The notes: generated by a model from the sequence alone, not told the origin. A DNA stretch of 64,000 bases from Weissella hellenica (GCF_005405545.1 NZ_BJEG01000003.1:1-64000), one strand, 5' to 3'; counted from the first letter of the stretch, positions 1 to 9,942 are shown. A program made the numbers and translations.

Positions 1-75
<75 letters not shown>

Positions 76-260
76 AGTTTGAGTATAACTCAATTTTGTT
101 GTTTTAATTGTTTAACAGAAGTTAAACGAATTTATTAGCGAATTGACCTCGCAAATGTTTTTGTTTCAAGCTTAATGCTTGAAGACCCTACACATTTGTT
201 CTATCGAAACGATATTCAGTTTTCAAAGAACTATCTCATAGCCGTTTCGGCTAACAGTTA
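76..260 (-). other. rRNA operon leader with boxA-like element
   Basis: This is the transcribed leader between the proximal rrn promoter and 16S. It holds a boxA-like antitermination element (TTCTTTGAAAACTGAAT on the minus strand, about 214-231), of the kind found in Firmicutes rRNA leaders and spacers. A short perfect hairpin (TTCAAGC/GCTTGAA, about 167-184) also lies here. There is no coding signal. The processing-stalk role is inferred. Confidence 0.7.
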
Positions 261-267
261 CCTTTAA

Positions 268-296
268 ATTATAACATCTTGTTTGTTATTTGTCAA
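268..296 (-). promoter_or_regulatory. rrn promoter P2 (proximal)
   Basis: On the minus strand there is a consensus -35 TTGACA (291-296), a 17-bp spacer and a consensus -10 TATAAT (268-273) preceded by TG, so it is also an extended -10. It is a textbook vegetative promoter placed for the 16S gene. Confidence 0.92.
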
Positions 297-353
297 CAAG
301 CTTTTTTACTTGAACAATCAAGCAAATCCGTCACTCCTTAACGCAACTTAATA

Positions 354-382
354 ATCATATCTCACTAAATGATGATTGTCAA
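354..382 (-). promoter_or_regulatory. rrn promoter P1 (distal)
   Basis: A second promoter lies about 86 bp upstream of P2: -35 TTGACA (377-382), a 17-bp spacer and -10 TATGAT (354-359) on the minus strand. Tandem P1-P2 promoters are the usual arrangement for rRNA operons. The sequence between here and the next gene at 500 is AT-rich with no other feature that I can see. Confidence 0.85.
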
Positions 383-499
383 CATTTAATTTGAATAAAT
401 TATTATTGAATTTAAATGAAGAATGTAATCTTTCCTGAAAACTCAACTTTTTAATAATACCGAATTTATAAAATAAATGCAAGCTTTTTTTTAAAAACA

Positions 500-886
500 T
501 TAATCTAGTTGAATAACACCCGCCATATCAACATTTTTTAGCAAGCCGCTAATATCCCGCGCATTAATAAATTGTAACCCTAATAGATTCAAACGGTCTA
601 AATTCAACAATTTTGAATCGATTGCTTCAAATGTATACAAAGAAACAAGATCTTCACTTGATTCTAACTCTTGTAAATGCCATGCGGCTAATTCACCAAA
701 ACGTAAATTATCAAATCCAATTCCTAATTCATCCCTCATACCATTAACAATGGAACCAAGTGCCGTATCCCCATCATGCTTATGCATTTTAACCGTATAA
801 AACTTAGGCTTAGGTAACTCATCAGTCACTAAAAAATATGACTGATCATCTCGTGTAAATATAATTGTACCAGCAATTAATGACAT
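500..886 (-). CDS. Nudix-like hypothetical protein
   Basis: A 128-residue protein that starts SLIAGTIIF, a strand typical of the Nudix fold, and has a stretch LGSIVNGMRDELGI near residues 43-56 that resembles a degenerate Nudix box (G..., RDELG). The full GX5EX7REUXEEXGU motif is not intact, so catalysis is doubtful. It follows the S1-domain gene with an 18-bp gap and is probably cotranscribed with it. It could equally be an unrelated small protein; the family call is tentative. Confidence 0.45.
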   Translation of the reverse strand: MSLIAGTIIFTRDDQSYFLVTDELPKPKFYTVKMHKHDGDTALGSIVNGMRDELGIGFDNLRFGELAAWHLQELESSEDLVSLYTFEAIDSKLLNLDRLNLLGLQFINARDISGLLKNVDMAGVIQLD

Positions 887-904
887 GCTTATAGCCCCTT
901 TTCT

Positions 905-1303
905 CTATTGATGTAATCTTTCTAGCGCTTCATTAATCATTATAGACCCTGATTTAGCAATCGTCTCAAAACCAATTGCTAAATGTTGATTAGTCCAATA
1001 ATGATGTTGTGTAAACTTATAATCTTGATTTATTCTTTCTTTATCTATCGCTGCCTTATCATAACCGTCTAATACTGCCCTTCTTGATAAAGAAATCTTT
1101 TCACTATAAATATCAATATCTAAAACCATTACGGTCACTGTCTGTCCAACAACGAGTTCATCCCCAATCTCACGTATAAACGCAGAACGACATTCAGATA
1201 TATGAATTAGGCCTTGATGATGATCATCTAATTGAATAAAAGCACCATATGGCTGAACACCCGTTACAATCCCCTCAACGACATCCCCAATGTGAAACAT
1301 CAT
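905..1303 (-). CDS. S1 domain RNA-binding protein (CvfD/YugI type)
   Basis: A 132-residue protein with one S1 RNA-binding domain over about residues 2-75 (IGDVVEGIVTGVQPYGAFIQL, then GLIHISE). The C-terminal ~55 residues are polar and unrecognised. This one-domain form matches the general stress protein 13/CvfD group of Firmicutes, which act in ribosome-linked and post-transcriptional control. The start is supported by AGGAG eight bases upstream. The Nudix-like gene follows closely. Confidence 0.8.
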   Translation of the reverse strand: MMFHIGDVVEGIVTGVQPYGAFIQLDDHHQGLIHISECRSAFIREIGDELVVGQTVTVMVLDIDIYSEKISLSRRAVLDGYDKAAIDKERINQDYKFTQHHYWTNQHLAIGFETIAKSGSIMINEALERLHQ

Positions 1304-1372
1304 TATTTTATCTCCTATATAGTAGTTTATATGTATCCGAGAACTAATCTCGGTTTAAAATAAGTCTGTTAA

Positions 1373-1960
1373 TTACTCACTAACAGTTGCTTTTAAGATC
1401 TTAATTTCGGTCTCTGGCTTATCTGCATAATCAACCTTTTGAACGGCCATCTTATCAATAATATCCATACCTTCAATAACTTGACCAAAGACAGTATGAT
1501 GTTTATCTAACCAAGGTGTACCACCATTTTGACCATATGCTGATACAATTTCATCTGGTATAACGCCTGTCAATGAACGCAACATACGAGCTGGTACTTT
1601 ATTAGCTTGCACGATAAAAAATTGTGATCCATTCGTATTAGGACCAGCATTGGCCATTGATAACGCACCACGTAGATTAAATACCTCATCGGAAAACTCG
1701 TCAGCAAATGGCTTTCCCCAGATTGATTCACCACCCATACCAGTACCAGTGGGGTCACCACCTTGAATCATGAATTCATTAATAACACGATGGAAGATAA
1801 TCCCGTCATAATAACCTTGCTTAATCAAGCCAACAAAGTTTTCAACTGTCTTAGGGGCTTGTGCCGGGAATAATTGTACTTTTACATCACCCATCGTTGT
1901 TGATAGGGTCGCAATTGGTCCTGTTACTTCATCAATATTTAATTGTGGATATGTCATCAT
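1373..1960 (-). CDS. ppiB: Peptidyl-prolyl cis-trans isomerase, cyclophilin type
   Basis: A 195-residue cytoplasmic cyclophilin that isomerises peptide bonds before proline and helps protein folding. The fold signature is clear: FHRVI (residues 56-60, with the catalytic Arg), the [14 protein letters not shown] loop (64-77) and NGSQFFI (110-116). There is no signal peptide. Two consecutive ATG codons sit after GAGGT; either may be used. It is monocistronic, with its own promoter on the far side of a divergent dedA. Confidence 0.93.
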   Translation of the reverse strand: MMTYPQLNIDEVTGPIATLSTTMGDVKVQLFPAQAPKTVENFVGLIKQGYYDGIIFHRVINEFMIQGGDPTGTGMGGESIWGKPFADEFSDEVFNLRGALSMANAGPNTNGSQFFIVQANKVPARMLRSLTGVIPDEIVSAYGQNGGTPWLDKHHTVFGQVIEGMDIIDKMAVQKVDYADKPETEIKILKATVSE

Positions 1961-1987
1961 TTTCTACCTCTTAAGTTCTATTAAATA

Positions 1988-2020
1988 CACTGTGGTTATT
2001 ATAACATATAACTTACAGTG
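1988..2020 (-). promoter_or_regulatory. ppiB promoter overlapped by an inverted repeat
   Basis: The minus strand carries an extended -10 TGTTATAAT (TATAAT at 1998-2003) with only a weak -35. A 6-bp inverted repeat, CACTGT (1988-1993) and ACAGTG (2015-2020), brackets the -10, and a less regular GTTAT/ATAAC pair lies inside it. This would suit a repressor site. The promoter is well supported; the operator role is inferred. Confidence 0.55.
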
Positions 2021-2092
2021 CCTTAAAAAAGTGATAAACTAGTATCTAAGTCATTTTAGTTAATCAAGTAATTATAGGAGCTTAAACATATA

Positions 2093-2755
2093 ATGATTCA
2101 AATCATCGACATATTCCTCCACTTAGATGTTCATTTAAATAATTTAGTTAACACCTGGGGTGGTTGGTCATACGCCGCTTTATTTGCAGTTATTTTCATT
2201 GAAACCGGGGCCGTTGTGTTACCATTTTTACCTGGTGATTCATTACTATTCGCTGCCGGATCAATTGCTGCACTATCGGGTAATTCACTAAACCATTGGT
2301 TATTAATGCTATTATTTTGGATTGCCGCTTTATCTGGTGATTCGCTTAATTTCTTTTTAGGGCGTACTGTTGGTCTGAAATTAGTTCGTCATCCCATCCT
2401 AGGCCGCTTCATTAAAGAAAAACATCTTCAAGAAGCGAATAATTTTTTTGTTAAACATGGTAAGATGGCGATTATTTTAGGGCGTTTTCTACCAATTATT
2501 CGTACCTTAGTACCGTTTACTGCAGCTGTTTCTGGTTTCCGCTACCGTAATTTTATTATGTTAGAAATAATCGCTGTTACAGTATGGGTTATCGTTGCTG
2601 TAGAGGCTGGGTTCTACTTTGGTGGTAATGCATTTGTTAGTGAACATTTTTCATTAGTATTAATTGGCATACTATTAGTATCTGCCCTACCAGCTATTAT
2701 TAGTGCCATTCGACAAATATTAATTAATAAAAAACAACAACAAATGAATAAATAA
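2093..2755 (+). CDS. DedA family membrane protein
   Basis: A 220-residue integral membrane protein with about five hydrophobic segments. The DedA/VTT signature is visible: an early ETGAVVLPFLPGDSLLF segment (about 37-53), and a later GRFLPIIRTLVPFTAAVSG segment (about 130-148) with the conserved Arg and Pro. The family is linked to lipid-carrier (undecaprenyl phosphate) translocation and membrane homeostasis. TAGGAG precedes the ATG. It is one of only two plus-strand genes in the window and ends in a shared terminator. Confidence 0.9.
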   Translation: MIQIIDIFLHLDVHLNNLVNTWGGWSYAALFAVIFIETGAVVLPFLPGDSLLFAAGSIAALSGNSLNHWLLMLLFWIAALSGDSLNFFLGRTVGLKLVRHPILGRFIKEKHLQEANNFFVKHGKMAIILGRFLPIIRTLVPFTAAVSGFRYRNFIMLEIIAVTVWVIVAVEAGFYFGGNAFVSEHFSLVLIGILLVSALPAIISAIRQILINKKQQQMNK

Positions 2756-2761
2756 TAAAAT

Positions 2762-2794
2762 AAAAAGAGGATGGCTAAAACCATCCTCTTTTTA
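2762..2794. terminator. Bidirectional terminator between dedA and rpoZ
   Basis: A perfect hairpin AAAGAGGATGG / CCATCCTCTTT with a 6-nt loop is flanked by A-runs on one side and T-runs on the other. It can end both dedA (plus) and the rpoZ operon (minus), which converge here. Confidence 0.93.
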
Positions 2795-2796
2795 TT

Positions 2797-2997
2797 TTAT
2801 TTGTTATGATCAATAACAACATTACCCGCTTCAATTTCTTCAAAAGCTTGCCCAATAGGCTTTACTGAATCAAACTTTGCTAAAGTAGGTAATTCACCTT
2901 GTTCCAATTCATGTGCCCGCTTTGCTCCTAGAGCAATTAACTTATAACGTGAATCAACTTTTTCTAATAACTTGTCAACAGATGGGTATAAAATCAT
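2797..2997 (-). CDS. rpoZ: RNA polymerase omega subunit
   Basis: A 66-residue omega subunit that assists RNA polymerase assembly. It starts [31 protein letters not shown], the usual N-terminal helix and the conserved RY.L...AAKRARQL region of the family. It is the last gene of the operon and overlaps gmk by four bases (ATGA), as is usual for the gmk-rpoZ pair. A short acidic tail follows. Confidence 0.95.
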   Translation of the reverse strand: MILYPSVDKLLEKVDSRYKLIALGAKRAHELEQGELPTLAKFDSVKPIGQAFEEIEAGNVVIDHNK

Positions 2998-3611
2998 GCT
3001 TCCAACTCCTCAATCATCTTAATATACTCAGGTAATACGCGATTAACACGTAAACGCTCAACTTTAATAATATCTTTTATCCGATTAACTGCCAATGATA
3101 CTTCATCATTTACCACCGCATAATCATAATTGGCCATCATACGAATTTCAGCAGTTGCTGCTGAAACACGCCGATCAATAACTTCCATTGCCTCGGTACC
3201 ACGACCGATTAACCGTTCTTTCAACGCAGCTAAATCTGGTGGTGTTAAAAAGATATACGCCCCTTCAGGCATCTTTTCTTTTACTTGCAATGCACCTTGA
3301 ACATCAATCTCTAGCAAAACATCACGTCCGGCAGCCAAAGTCTGGTCGATAAACTTTTTAGGAGTACCATAGTAATTACCGACATACTCAGCATATTCCA
3401 ACATATCACCGTTTGCAATTTCTGTTTCAAATTCATCGCGAGTAACAAAAAAGTAATCTTCACCGTTTACTTCACCATTTCTAGGCTGTCTAGTTGTCAT
3501 TGAAATAGAATATTGAAAATCAATATCTGGCTCCTCAAATAAGGCTTTTCGTACAGTTCCTTTACCTACTCCAGACGGTCCAGATAGTACGATTAATACG
3601 CCACGCTTCAT
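2994..3611 (-). CDS. gmk: Guanylate kinase
   Basis: Phosphorylates GMP to GDP with ATP. The protein starts [19 protein letters not shown], with the P-loop at about residues 11-18; the GMP-binding region ([17 protein letters not shown]) and YYGTP follow. I place the start at 3611 because an upstream in-frame ATG at 3620 lies only one base from the AGGAG SD, whereas 3611 is well spaced. It overlaps rpoZ by four bases. The 75-bp gap from recN shows no terminator. Confidence 0.95.
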   Translation of the reverse strand: MKRGVLIVLSGPSGVGKGTVRKALFEEPDIDFQYSISMTTRQPRNGEVNGEDYFFVTRDEFETEIANGDMLEYAEYVGNYYGTPKKFIDQTLAAGRDVLLEIDVQGALQVKEKMPEGAYIFLTPPDLAALKERLIGRGTEAMEVIDRRVSAATAEIRMMANYDYAVVNDEVSLAVNRIKDIIKVERLRVNRVLPEYIKMIEELEA

Positions 3612-3686
3612 GGTACACATACTCCTAACTTTTTTATCTAGTTGTTTAAATAACTATTTTACTCGCTTTTTGTCAGGTAAACAACT

Positions 3687-5378
3687 TTATTCGACTGAAT
3701 TTTTATGTGTATGCGCTCTTTTTAACAAATCACGGGCATTTTCTTTGGCTGCTGTGGTTAATTCATTGCCCGATAACATCCGTGCTAATTCGTCAATGCG
3801 TTCCTTTTTTTCTAACTGACGAACAGATGTCTCTGTTCGCTTATCAATCACTTGTTTTTCAATAAAGAAATGATGGTCCGCAATTGCAGCAACTTGTGGT
3901 AAGTGCGTAATGGTTAAAACTTGAGAATACCGGCCGATTACTGCAATTTTTTCAGCAATTGCTTGAGCCACTCGACCAGACACACCCGTATCAACCTCAT
4001 CAAAAATAATTGAAGTAATCCCTTGCTCACGAGAAAAAATTGTTTTCATTGCTAACATCATTCGTGATAGTTCACCACCTGATGCAATTTTTGCTAATGG
4101 TTTGGCACTTTCACCTAAATTAGTTTGAATATAAAACTCTACGCTATCCTGACCAGTCAAACTTAATTTTTGATTCATAAACTTCACCGAAAAAATGGCT
4201 TTATCCATGTATAAATCTTTTAGTTGTTCATGAATTTGGTCAGTTAATAATATCGCCGCATCAGTTCGAATTTCATGCATTTGTTGCGCTAATTGGTGCG
4301 CAGTTTGTTTAGCATCATGCAACTGATCTGCCAGGGCAGCAGCATTTTCTTCATTACCACCCATTTGCAACAATTCATTATCCACTTGTTGTTGGTGCTT
4401 TAACACATCAGTAACTGTTGCACCATATTTCTTTTCTAGTGAACGAATTAAATTTAACCGATCATCCACATAACGCAATCGTTCTTCATCAAAAGCTAAA
4501 TTATCACGCACATTTAAAATTTCTGATGCTGCTTCTTGAAGCTCATAATATGCGCCTCGAACAGCTTCGGTTAATTTTGTATAACGTGGTGCTAATTCTT
4601 CAATATCTTCAAGTTCATTAACTGCTGTACCAATTGTTTCCAGTCCATTGTTAGCCCATTCACCTTCAAGTGCTTCATACGCTTTTGATAAAGCCGTTAA
4701 AACATCTTGAGAATTCGACAATTCTTGATACTCAGTTTCAAGTTCTTCTTCTTCACCAACCACTAAATTAGCTTCATTTAATTCATTACTTTGAAAACTC
4801 AACATGTCTAGGCGTTGTGCCCAAGCCTGTTCATCTGCTTGCCGCTTATGATATGCATCATTTAGTTGTTGATATTTTTTAAAAGCGCTTTGATAGGCTG
4901 ATCGCACTGGTTGCAATTTTTTTTGTGCAAATTCATCTAACAAACCTAAATGTTGCTCTGGTTGCATTAATGCCTGGTGTTCATTTTGACCATGTATATC
5001 TACTAAATGTCGCCCTAACGATTTTAAAGCAGTTGCGTTAACCAATACATTATTAACACGAATCACATTCCGACCATTTCGATGTAACTCACGATGAATT
5101 AATAATTGATTGTCTTCGAGTAGAATGCCTAATGATTCAAGCACCTGCTGTAAAGCATCATTTGGTTCAACATCAATCAACCCTTGTAAAATTGCTTTAT
5201 CAGCACCCTGACGGATGTAGTCTTGTGAACCACGACCACCTGTTAGTAATCCCACAGCATCAATAATAATCGATTTCCCAGCACCTGTTTCTCCAGTTAA
5301 TACAGTCATGCCTGGTTCAAAACTAATATTTAATTTTGGAATAATTGCAAAATTTTGAATGGATAATTCTTGTAGCAT
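3687..5378 (-). CDS. recN: DNA repair protein RecN
   Basis: A 563-residue SMC-like ATPase that acts early in double-strand break repair. The Walker A GETGAGKS is at residues 29-36. Long coiled-coil arms occupy about 150-360, followed by the ABC signature SGGELSRMMLAMK and Walker B IIFDEVDTGVSG. The length is normal for the family. It follows argR by 24 bp, the usual argR-recN pairing. Confidence 0.96.
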   Translation of the reverse strand: MLQELSIQNFAIIPKLNISFEPGMTVLTGETGAGKSIIIDAVGLLTGGRGSQDYIRQGADKAILQGLIDVEPNDALQQVLESLGILLEDNQLLIHRELHRNGRNVIRVNNVLVNATALKSLGRHLVDIHGQNEHQALMQPEQHLGLLDEFAQKKLQPVRSAYQSAFKKYQQLNDAYHKRQADEQAWAQRLDMLSFQSNELNEANLVVGEEEELETEYQELSNSQDVLTALSKAYEALEGEWANNGLETIGTAVNELEDIEELAPRYTKLTEAVRGAYYELQEAASEILNVRDNLAFDEERLRYVDDRLNLIRSLEKKYGATVTDVLKHQQQVDNELLQMGGNEENAAALADQLHDAKQTAHQLAQQMHEIRTDAAILLTDQIHEQLKDLYMDKAIFSVKFMNQKLSLTGQDSVEFYIQTNLGESAKPLAKIASGGELSRMMLAMKTIFSREQGITSIIFDEVDTGVSGRVAQAIAEKIAVIGRYSQVLTITHLPQVAAIADHHFFIEKQVIDKRTETSVRQLEKKERIDELARMLSGNELTTAAKENARDLLKRAHTHKNSVE

Positions 5379-5402
5379 GCCGCCTCCTATCCCATAAACA
5401 AC

Positions 5403-5846
5403 TTATTGGAATTTTTGTGTCACAAATTTTTGGGCTTGTAATTCCTTTTTTAAAATCATTAAAACATCAGCATCATCACCCAGTATCCCAAATAATTCGT
5501 CAAAATCTGCTTCTTGTAAAGCTAATTTCAAAGCTGGACCCGTTCCAGGTGCTACTGAAATCATCACAAAGTTATCTTGTGTACGAATTGTTGTTGTCGG
5601 TTCCTGAATAATACGTTTAATATGTGCTAACGCATCAGCTTGTGCCACAACTGCATAAGCAAAACCGCCTACTTCTAAAGGTACTTTAACCAACTGCATT
5701 TCAGCAATATCACGCGAAATTGTTGCCTGGGTAACATCCCATCCCATTTTATTAAGTGCGTTGACAACGTCTTCTTGTCGCTGAATAGTCTGGTTTGCTA
5801 TGAGATTACGAATCGCAAATTGGCGTTCTTTTTTAGTTTTTCTCAT
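5403..5846 (-). CDS. argR: Arginine repressor family regulator
   Basis: A 147-residue ArgR: an N-terminal winged helix (RQFAIRNLI...TQATISRDIAEMQLVK, about 8-52) and a C-terminal hexamerisation and arginine-binding domain with GTGPALKLALQEADFDELFGILGDDADVL. The ArgR family represses arginine synthesis genes or activates catabolism with arginine as co-effector. No arginine genes are in the window. It overlaps tlyA by 14 bases and precedes recN, the conserved Firmicutes order. Confidence 0.93.
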   Translation of the reverse strand: MRKTKKERQFAIRNLIANQTIQRQEDVVNALNKMGWDVTQATISRDIAEMQLVKVPLEVGGFAYAVVAQADALAHIKRIIQEPTTTIRTQDNFVMISVAPGTGPALKLALQEADFDELFGILGDDADVLMILKKELQAQKFVTQKFQ

Positions 5847-6681
5847 CTACTTTACCATCACGATGAGCATTTAGCTGTTCATGCGCCATTGTCACCACGG
5901 CTTCACGTTCGGCTAAAGTCATTGTACTGTCACCACCGTCTAATACCAAGTGAGCTAAAAATTCAATATTCCCTGAACCACCCTTAATTGGTGAATAGTC
6001 CAAACCAACAATACTAAATCCAGCCTCGTGGGCATAATCAGCTACTTTATTAATCACTTGACTATGTGTGGCTGCATCTTTGACAATACCATGCTTACCC
6101 ACGGCTTCACGTCCTGCCTCAAATTGCGGCTTAATCAGTGTTGCAACTGAACCACCTGACGTTAGTATTTTTGATAATGGTGGCAAAATCAAATTCAATG
6201 AAATAAACGAAACATCGATTGTGGCAACTTGTGGTTGTCCATCTTTAAAATCTTCTGGCTCTGCATAACGAAAATTCGTATTCTCCATCACAATCACGCG
6301 TTCATCTGAACGTAATGACCACACTAATTGATTAGTTCCTACATCAAGAGCATAAACTCGTTTAGCACCATTTTGCAAAGAAACATCTGTAAAACCACCT
6401 GTTGATGAACCAATATCTAAAGCTGTTTTATCTTGTACATCAATGTTAAACACCTGTAAGGCTTTCTCTAGTTTAAAGCCTCCTCGCGACACATATGGCA
6501 TCGGTGCCCCTTTTAAATGTAATTCAGTTGTAACGGGTATTTTTTCACCTGCTTTATCCATCCGTTGTTCATTTACGCCTAAAATTTCACCAGCCATAAT
6601 TGCCCGTTTTGCTTGTTCTCGTGATGTAAATAACCCTTGTTGAACAGCCAAAACATCAACACATTCTTTTTCTACTGCCAT
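5833..6681 (-). CDS. tlyA: TlyA family rRNA methyltransferase
   Basis: A 282-residue protein with an N-terminal S4 RNA-binding domain (about 6-60, DVLAVQQGLFTSREQAKRAIMAG) and a FtsJ-like SAM methyltransferase domain (ALDIGSSTGGFTDVSLQNGA, about 85-104; later DVSFISL). Characterised members 2'-O-methylate rRNA; the hemolysin name is historical. It starts two bases after ispA and overlaps argR, so the operon is tightly packed. Confidence 0.9.
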   Translation of the reverse strand: MAVEKECVDVLAVQQGLFTSREQAKRAIMAGEILGVNEQRMDKAGEKIPVTTELHLKGAPMPYVSRGGFKLEKALQVFNIDVQDKTALDIGSSTGGFTDVSLQNGAKRVYALDVGTNQLVWSLRSDERVIVMENTNFRYAEPEDFKDGQPQVATIDVSFISLNLILPPLSKILTSGGSVATLIKPQFEAGREAVGKHGIVKDAATHSQVINKVADYAHEAGFSIVGLDYSPIKGGSGNIEFLAHLVLDGGDSTMTLAEREAVVTMAHEQLNAHRDGKVDEKN

Positions 6682-6683
6682 AC

Positions 6684-7544
6684 TTACTCCGTTATATCTT
6701 TAAAATAATCCAAAAATGAGGCTAATAATTGTATATCTAATTGTGTTAACTTGTTGAATGTATTCAACGATTCTTTTGCAATGTCGATTTGTTTTTGCAA
6801 CATTTCTTTAGTAGTTGCGACACCAAGAATCGTTGGATATCCCTGAGGTTCAATTTTACCCGCATTATAATCATCTAAATCATCTTTAATTTGAAAAGCT
6901 AACCCATATGCCATCCCAAAATCGTATAAACTATTTTGTACTGCTTGAGTAGCGTTAGCTATAATTGCCCCTGCTTGTAAAGCGTATGCAATTATAGCCC
7001 CTGTTTTATGATAATGAATTGTTTGAGTTTCATTTAGCGTAACACCTTCACGATGCATCCCTGCAATATCAAGTACTTGACCAGCTACCATTCCTGAGGC
7101 ACCGGCAGCTTTTGCTAGTGCCGTTACTAGCTGAACTTTTTGCTCAGATGAAATAGCAAGATTACCATTTGTTAGCCATTCAAAAGCCAATGGTTGCAAG
7201 GCATCTCCAGCTAAAATAGCCATATCTTCACCAAATGCACGATGCGTTGTCGGCTTACCGCGACGTAAATCATCATCATCCATTGCAGGTAAATCGTCAT
7301 GAATTAGACTGTATGTGTGAATTAATTCCAAGGCACTAGCAGCTTTAAGAAAGTGATTAGTTGGTAACTGGTACGTTGTTAAAACAGCCAAAGTCAACAT
7401 TGGACGCAATCGCTTACCGCCTGCCATTACGGCATACGTCATCGCATCACGTAATTGTGGTACAAACGAACTATTTGCTAGTTCATCAGCCAAAGTTTGT
7501 TCAATTTTGGGCACCATTACTTTTGAAAATTCTTCCCAATGCAT
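6684..7544 (-). CDS. ispA: Geranyl/farnesyl diphosphate synthase
   Basis: A 286-residue prenyl transferase that condenses IPP with DMAPP and GPP to make farnesyl diphosphate for undecaprenyl and quinone side chains. The first Asp-rich motif lies at about residues 83-91 (HDDLPAMDDDD) followed by LRRGKPT, and the second is KDDLDD near residue 222. GGKRLRP (42-48) is the IPP-binding region. It sits between xseB and tlyA, as in most Firmicutes. Confidence 0.95.
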   Translation of the reverse strand: MHWEEFSKVMVPKIEQTLADELANSSFVPQLRDAMTYAVMAGGKRLRPMLTLAVLTTYQLPTNHFLKAASALELIHTYSLIHDDLPAMDDDDLRRGKPTTHRAFGEDMAILAGDALQPLAFEWLTNGNLAISSEQKVQLVTALAKAAGASGMVAGQVLDIAGMHREGVTLNETQTIHYHKTGAIIAYALQAGAIIANATQAVQNSLYDFGMAYGLAFQIKDDLDDYNAGKIEPQGYPTILGVATTKEMLQKQIDIAKESLNTFNKLTQLDIQLLASFLDYFKDITE

Positions 7545-7549
7545 CTATT

Positions 7550-7768
7550 TTATTCCCCTTTATTAAAATCACTCATACTACCATCAGCATTAACAATCTT
7601 AGCGAGACTTGTTTCTGCATTTTGTAACGTCTTTTGTAAATCTTGACTGATTTTAATACCTGTTTCAAATTGTTTTAGCGCCTCTTCTAGTGGCACATCA
7701 CCTTTTTCTAGTCGGCTAACAATGGTTTCTAATGTTGCCAAGTTCTCTTCAAATGTTTTATCTGCCAT
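7550..7768 (-). CDS. xseB: Exodeoxyribonuclease VII small subunit
   Basis: A 72-residue small subunit with the typical [32 protein letters not shown] helical hairpin. It combines with XseA to form exonuclease VII, which degrades single-stranded DNA in both directions. It follows xseA by one base and precedes ispA by five. Confidence 0.94.
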   Translation of the reverse strand: MADKTFEENLATLETIVSRLEKGDVPLEEALKQFETGIKISQDLQKTLQNAETSLAKIVNADGSMSDFNKGE

Positions 7769-7769
7769 G

Positions 7770-9032
7770 TTATTTTTCTTTCTTTTCTGTCACCTGAGCA
7801 ACAATCTCGCCATCAGATAATTGCACCGTAATTTCATCTTTAACTGCTACCTGATTTAACTGATGAATGACTGTTGCATCTTTTCTAGTCACGCTATACC
7901 CACGGCTTAAAATTGCTAAGGGGCTAACTAGCTGTAAACTAGCTATCACATGCTTAAAATGTTGCTCAGCTTGCGTCATTTCATAATTCATACTTTGATT
8001 TAAACGCGGTACTAAATTTTGCAGTTGCTGATTTGGACGTTCAATTTTTAATGTCATTGCCCGTACTAATTTATCCTGCGCCATATCTAATCGTTGTAAA
8101 TAGCCTTCGTATAAGCGTTCTGGATTCGTTAACACGTAGCTTTTTTGTAACCGAGCCAAATAGTTTTCCCGTTGCGTAATCTCTCGTTGTAAAATCGTCA
8201 CTAATTGTTGTTGAGCCTGTTGTATCGATAACCAAAGATCTGCTAAGGGAACTGGCGTTGCGAGTTCTGCAGCTGCAGTCGGTGTTGCAGCACGCTTATC
8301 AGCAATAAAATCAGCAATCGTGGTATCCGTTTCATGACCGACTGAACTAATGATTGGTATATTAACAGTCAACAATCGGCGTACCAAGGATTCATCGTTG
8401 AAAGCCCATAAATCTTCAATTGAGCCACCACCACGCCCAATAATCAACACATCATAATCATTGGCCTGATTAACCGCATCAATTTGTTTGCTTAAAGATG
8501 GCACCGCACCACTTCCCTGCACAACTGCTGGATATAAAACGAGTTGGGCAATTGGGTAACGACGATTAACGGTAGTCATAATATCTCGAATAACAGCCCC
8601 ACTTGGTGAAGTAATAACTGCAATTTTTTTAGGAAAACGTGAAACAGGCGCTTGTCGTGTATTAAATAAGCCTTCTTGTTCTAACTTGTTTTTTAATTGT
8701 TCGTAGGCTTGATACAACGCCCCAACGCCATCAGGTTCCAATGAATCAATAATTAAACTATACGAGCCGTTTGGTGCATATAAATCAATATGTCCAACAA
8801 TGTTGACTTTCATACCAGGTTCTAAACGGAATTTTAGTCGATTAAATGCTGTTTTAAACATCGTTACTGAAAGGACAGCTTGCTCATCCTTTATTTTAAA
8901 ATATTGATGACCTGATCGTTGCCGAAAGTTAGAAATTTCACCTGTTACATAGACTTTTTTTAAATATGGATCGGCAACAAATTTATGCTTTAAATAGGCA
9001 GTTAGTGCTGAAACTGTTAAATATTCTGCCAT
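7770..9032 (-). CDS. xseA: Exodeoxyribonuclease VII large subunit
   Basis: A 420-residue catalytic subunit. The N-terminal OB fold spans about 1-100 ([23 protein letters not shown]), and the nuclease core has [18 protein letters not shown] and [17 protein letters not shown] long helical region leads to the C-terminal [10 protein letters not shown] motif. It overlaps the end of folD by 16 bases, so the start at 9032 is translationally coupled. Confidence 0.95.
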   Translation of the reverse strand: MAEYLTVSALTAYLKHKFVADPYLKKVYVTGEISNFRQRSGHQYFKIKDEQAVLSVTMFKTAFNRLKFRLEPGMKVNIVGHIDLYAPNGSYSLIIDSLEPDGVGALYQAYEQLKNKLEQEGLFNTRQAPVSRFPKKIAVITSPSGAVIRDIMTTVNRRYPIAQLVLYPAVVQGSGAVPSLSKQIDAVNQANDYDVLIIGRGGGSIEDLWAFNDESLVRRLLTVNIPIISSVGHETDTTIADFIADKRAATPTAAAELATPVPLADLWLSIQQAQQQLVTILQREITQRENYLARLQKSYVLTNPERLYEGYLQRLDMAQDKLVRAMTLKIERPNQQLQNLVPRLNQSMNYEMTQAEQHFKHVIASLQLVSPLAILSRGYSVTRKDATVIHQLNQVAVKDEITVQLSDGEIVAQVTEKKEK

Positions 9033-9907
9033 CCGTGCTCCAATTCTATATGATGATGATGTGCTGCTAATTCCACTGTTGTTTCTAACAACGTGGCAAT
9101 TGTCATTGGCCCAACACCACCTGGAACTGGTGTAATCGCACCAGCAACTTTTTGGGCTGTATCAAAATTAACATCACCAACTAATTTATTGTTTGGTAAA
9201 CGATTCATCCCCACATCGATTACCGTAGCGCCAGGTTTCAAATCAGCCCCCATAATCAAATCAGGGACACCAGTGGCAACGACTACAATATCAGCTGTTG
9301 CCAAAAGTTGTCGTCGTAAGTCAGCTGGCGTATAGCGATGTAAGAGTGTCACACTAACATTGGCTTTTTGCAATAAAGCGAACATGGGACGACCAACTAA
9401 AATTGAACGTCCAAGGACAACTGCATGTTTGCCGTCCAAGTCAATTGCTTCATGATGCAACATTGTCATCACACCACGCGGCGTATTAGCAACGGGATAA
9501 TTACCTGTTTGACCTGCAAACAAGCGGCCACTATTTTCAGGATGGAACCCATCAACATCTTTTGCTGGTAAAATAGCTTCTTGAATTGTTTGTTCATTAA
9601 TTTGTGATGGTACTGGACTTTGGACAAGAATAGCATCGACTGTTTCATCTTGATTCAATGCATTAATTTGCGTTAAAATTTCTTCCTCTGTTGCATCATT
9701 AGGGTATTTAAATGTTTTCGCATCAACACCCACTTTAGCTGCAGCACGTTCTTTACTACGTACATAAATTTCACTAGCTGGATCGTCACCCACCAAAATA
9801 ACCGCTAATCCTGGTGTAATTGCTTGTTCCTTTAATACTGCCGCTTGCTTTGCTACAACTGCTCGTAATTTTTTAGCAATCGCCTTACCATCAATAATTT
9901 TAGCCAT
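9017..9907 (-). CDS. folD: Methylenetetrahydrofolate dehydrogenase/cyclohydrolase
   Basis: A 296-residue bifunctional enzyme converting 5,10-methylene-THF to 10-formyl-THF, which supplies purine and fMet synthesis. Motifs seen: YVRSKERAAAKVGV (with the catalytic Lys), VDAILVQSPVP, KDVDGFHPEN, the Rossmann GRSILVGRP, and C-terminal TPVPGGVGPMTIATLLETT. It is the first gene of the nine-gene operon ending in rpoZ. A His-rich tail ([13 protein letters not shown]) is slightly unusual. Confidence 0.96.
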   Translation of the reverse strand: MAKIIDGKAIAKKLRAVVAKQAAVLKEQAITPGLAVILVGDDPASEIYVRSKERAAAKVGVDAKTFKYPNDATEEEILTQINALNQDETVDAILVQSPVPSQINEQTIQEAILPAKDVDGFHPENSGRLFAGQTGNYPVANTPRGVMTMLHHEAIDLDGKHAVVLGRSILVGRPMFALLQKANVSVTLLHRYTPADLRRQLLATADIVVVATGVPDLIMGADLKPGATVIDVGMNRLPNNKLVGDVNFDTAQKVAGAITPVPGGVGPMTIATLLETTVELAAHHHHIELEHGWQNI

Positions 9908-9942
9908 CTCACCCTCACCTTTTATTCATTGTTGTTGCATAA

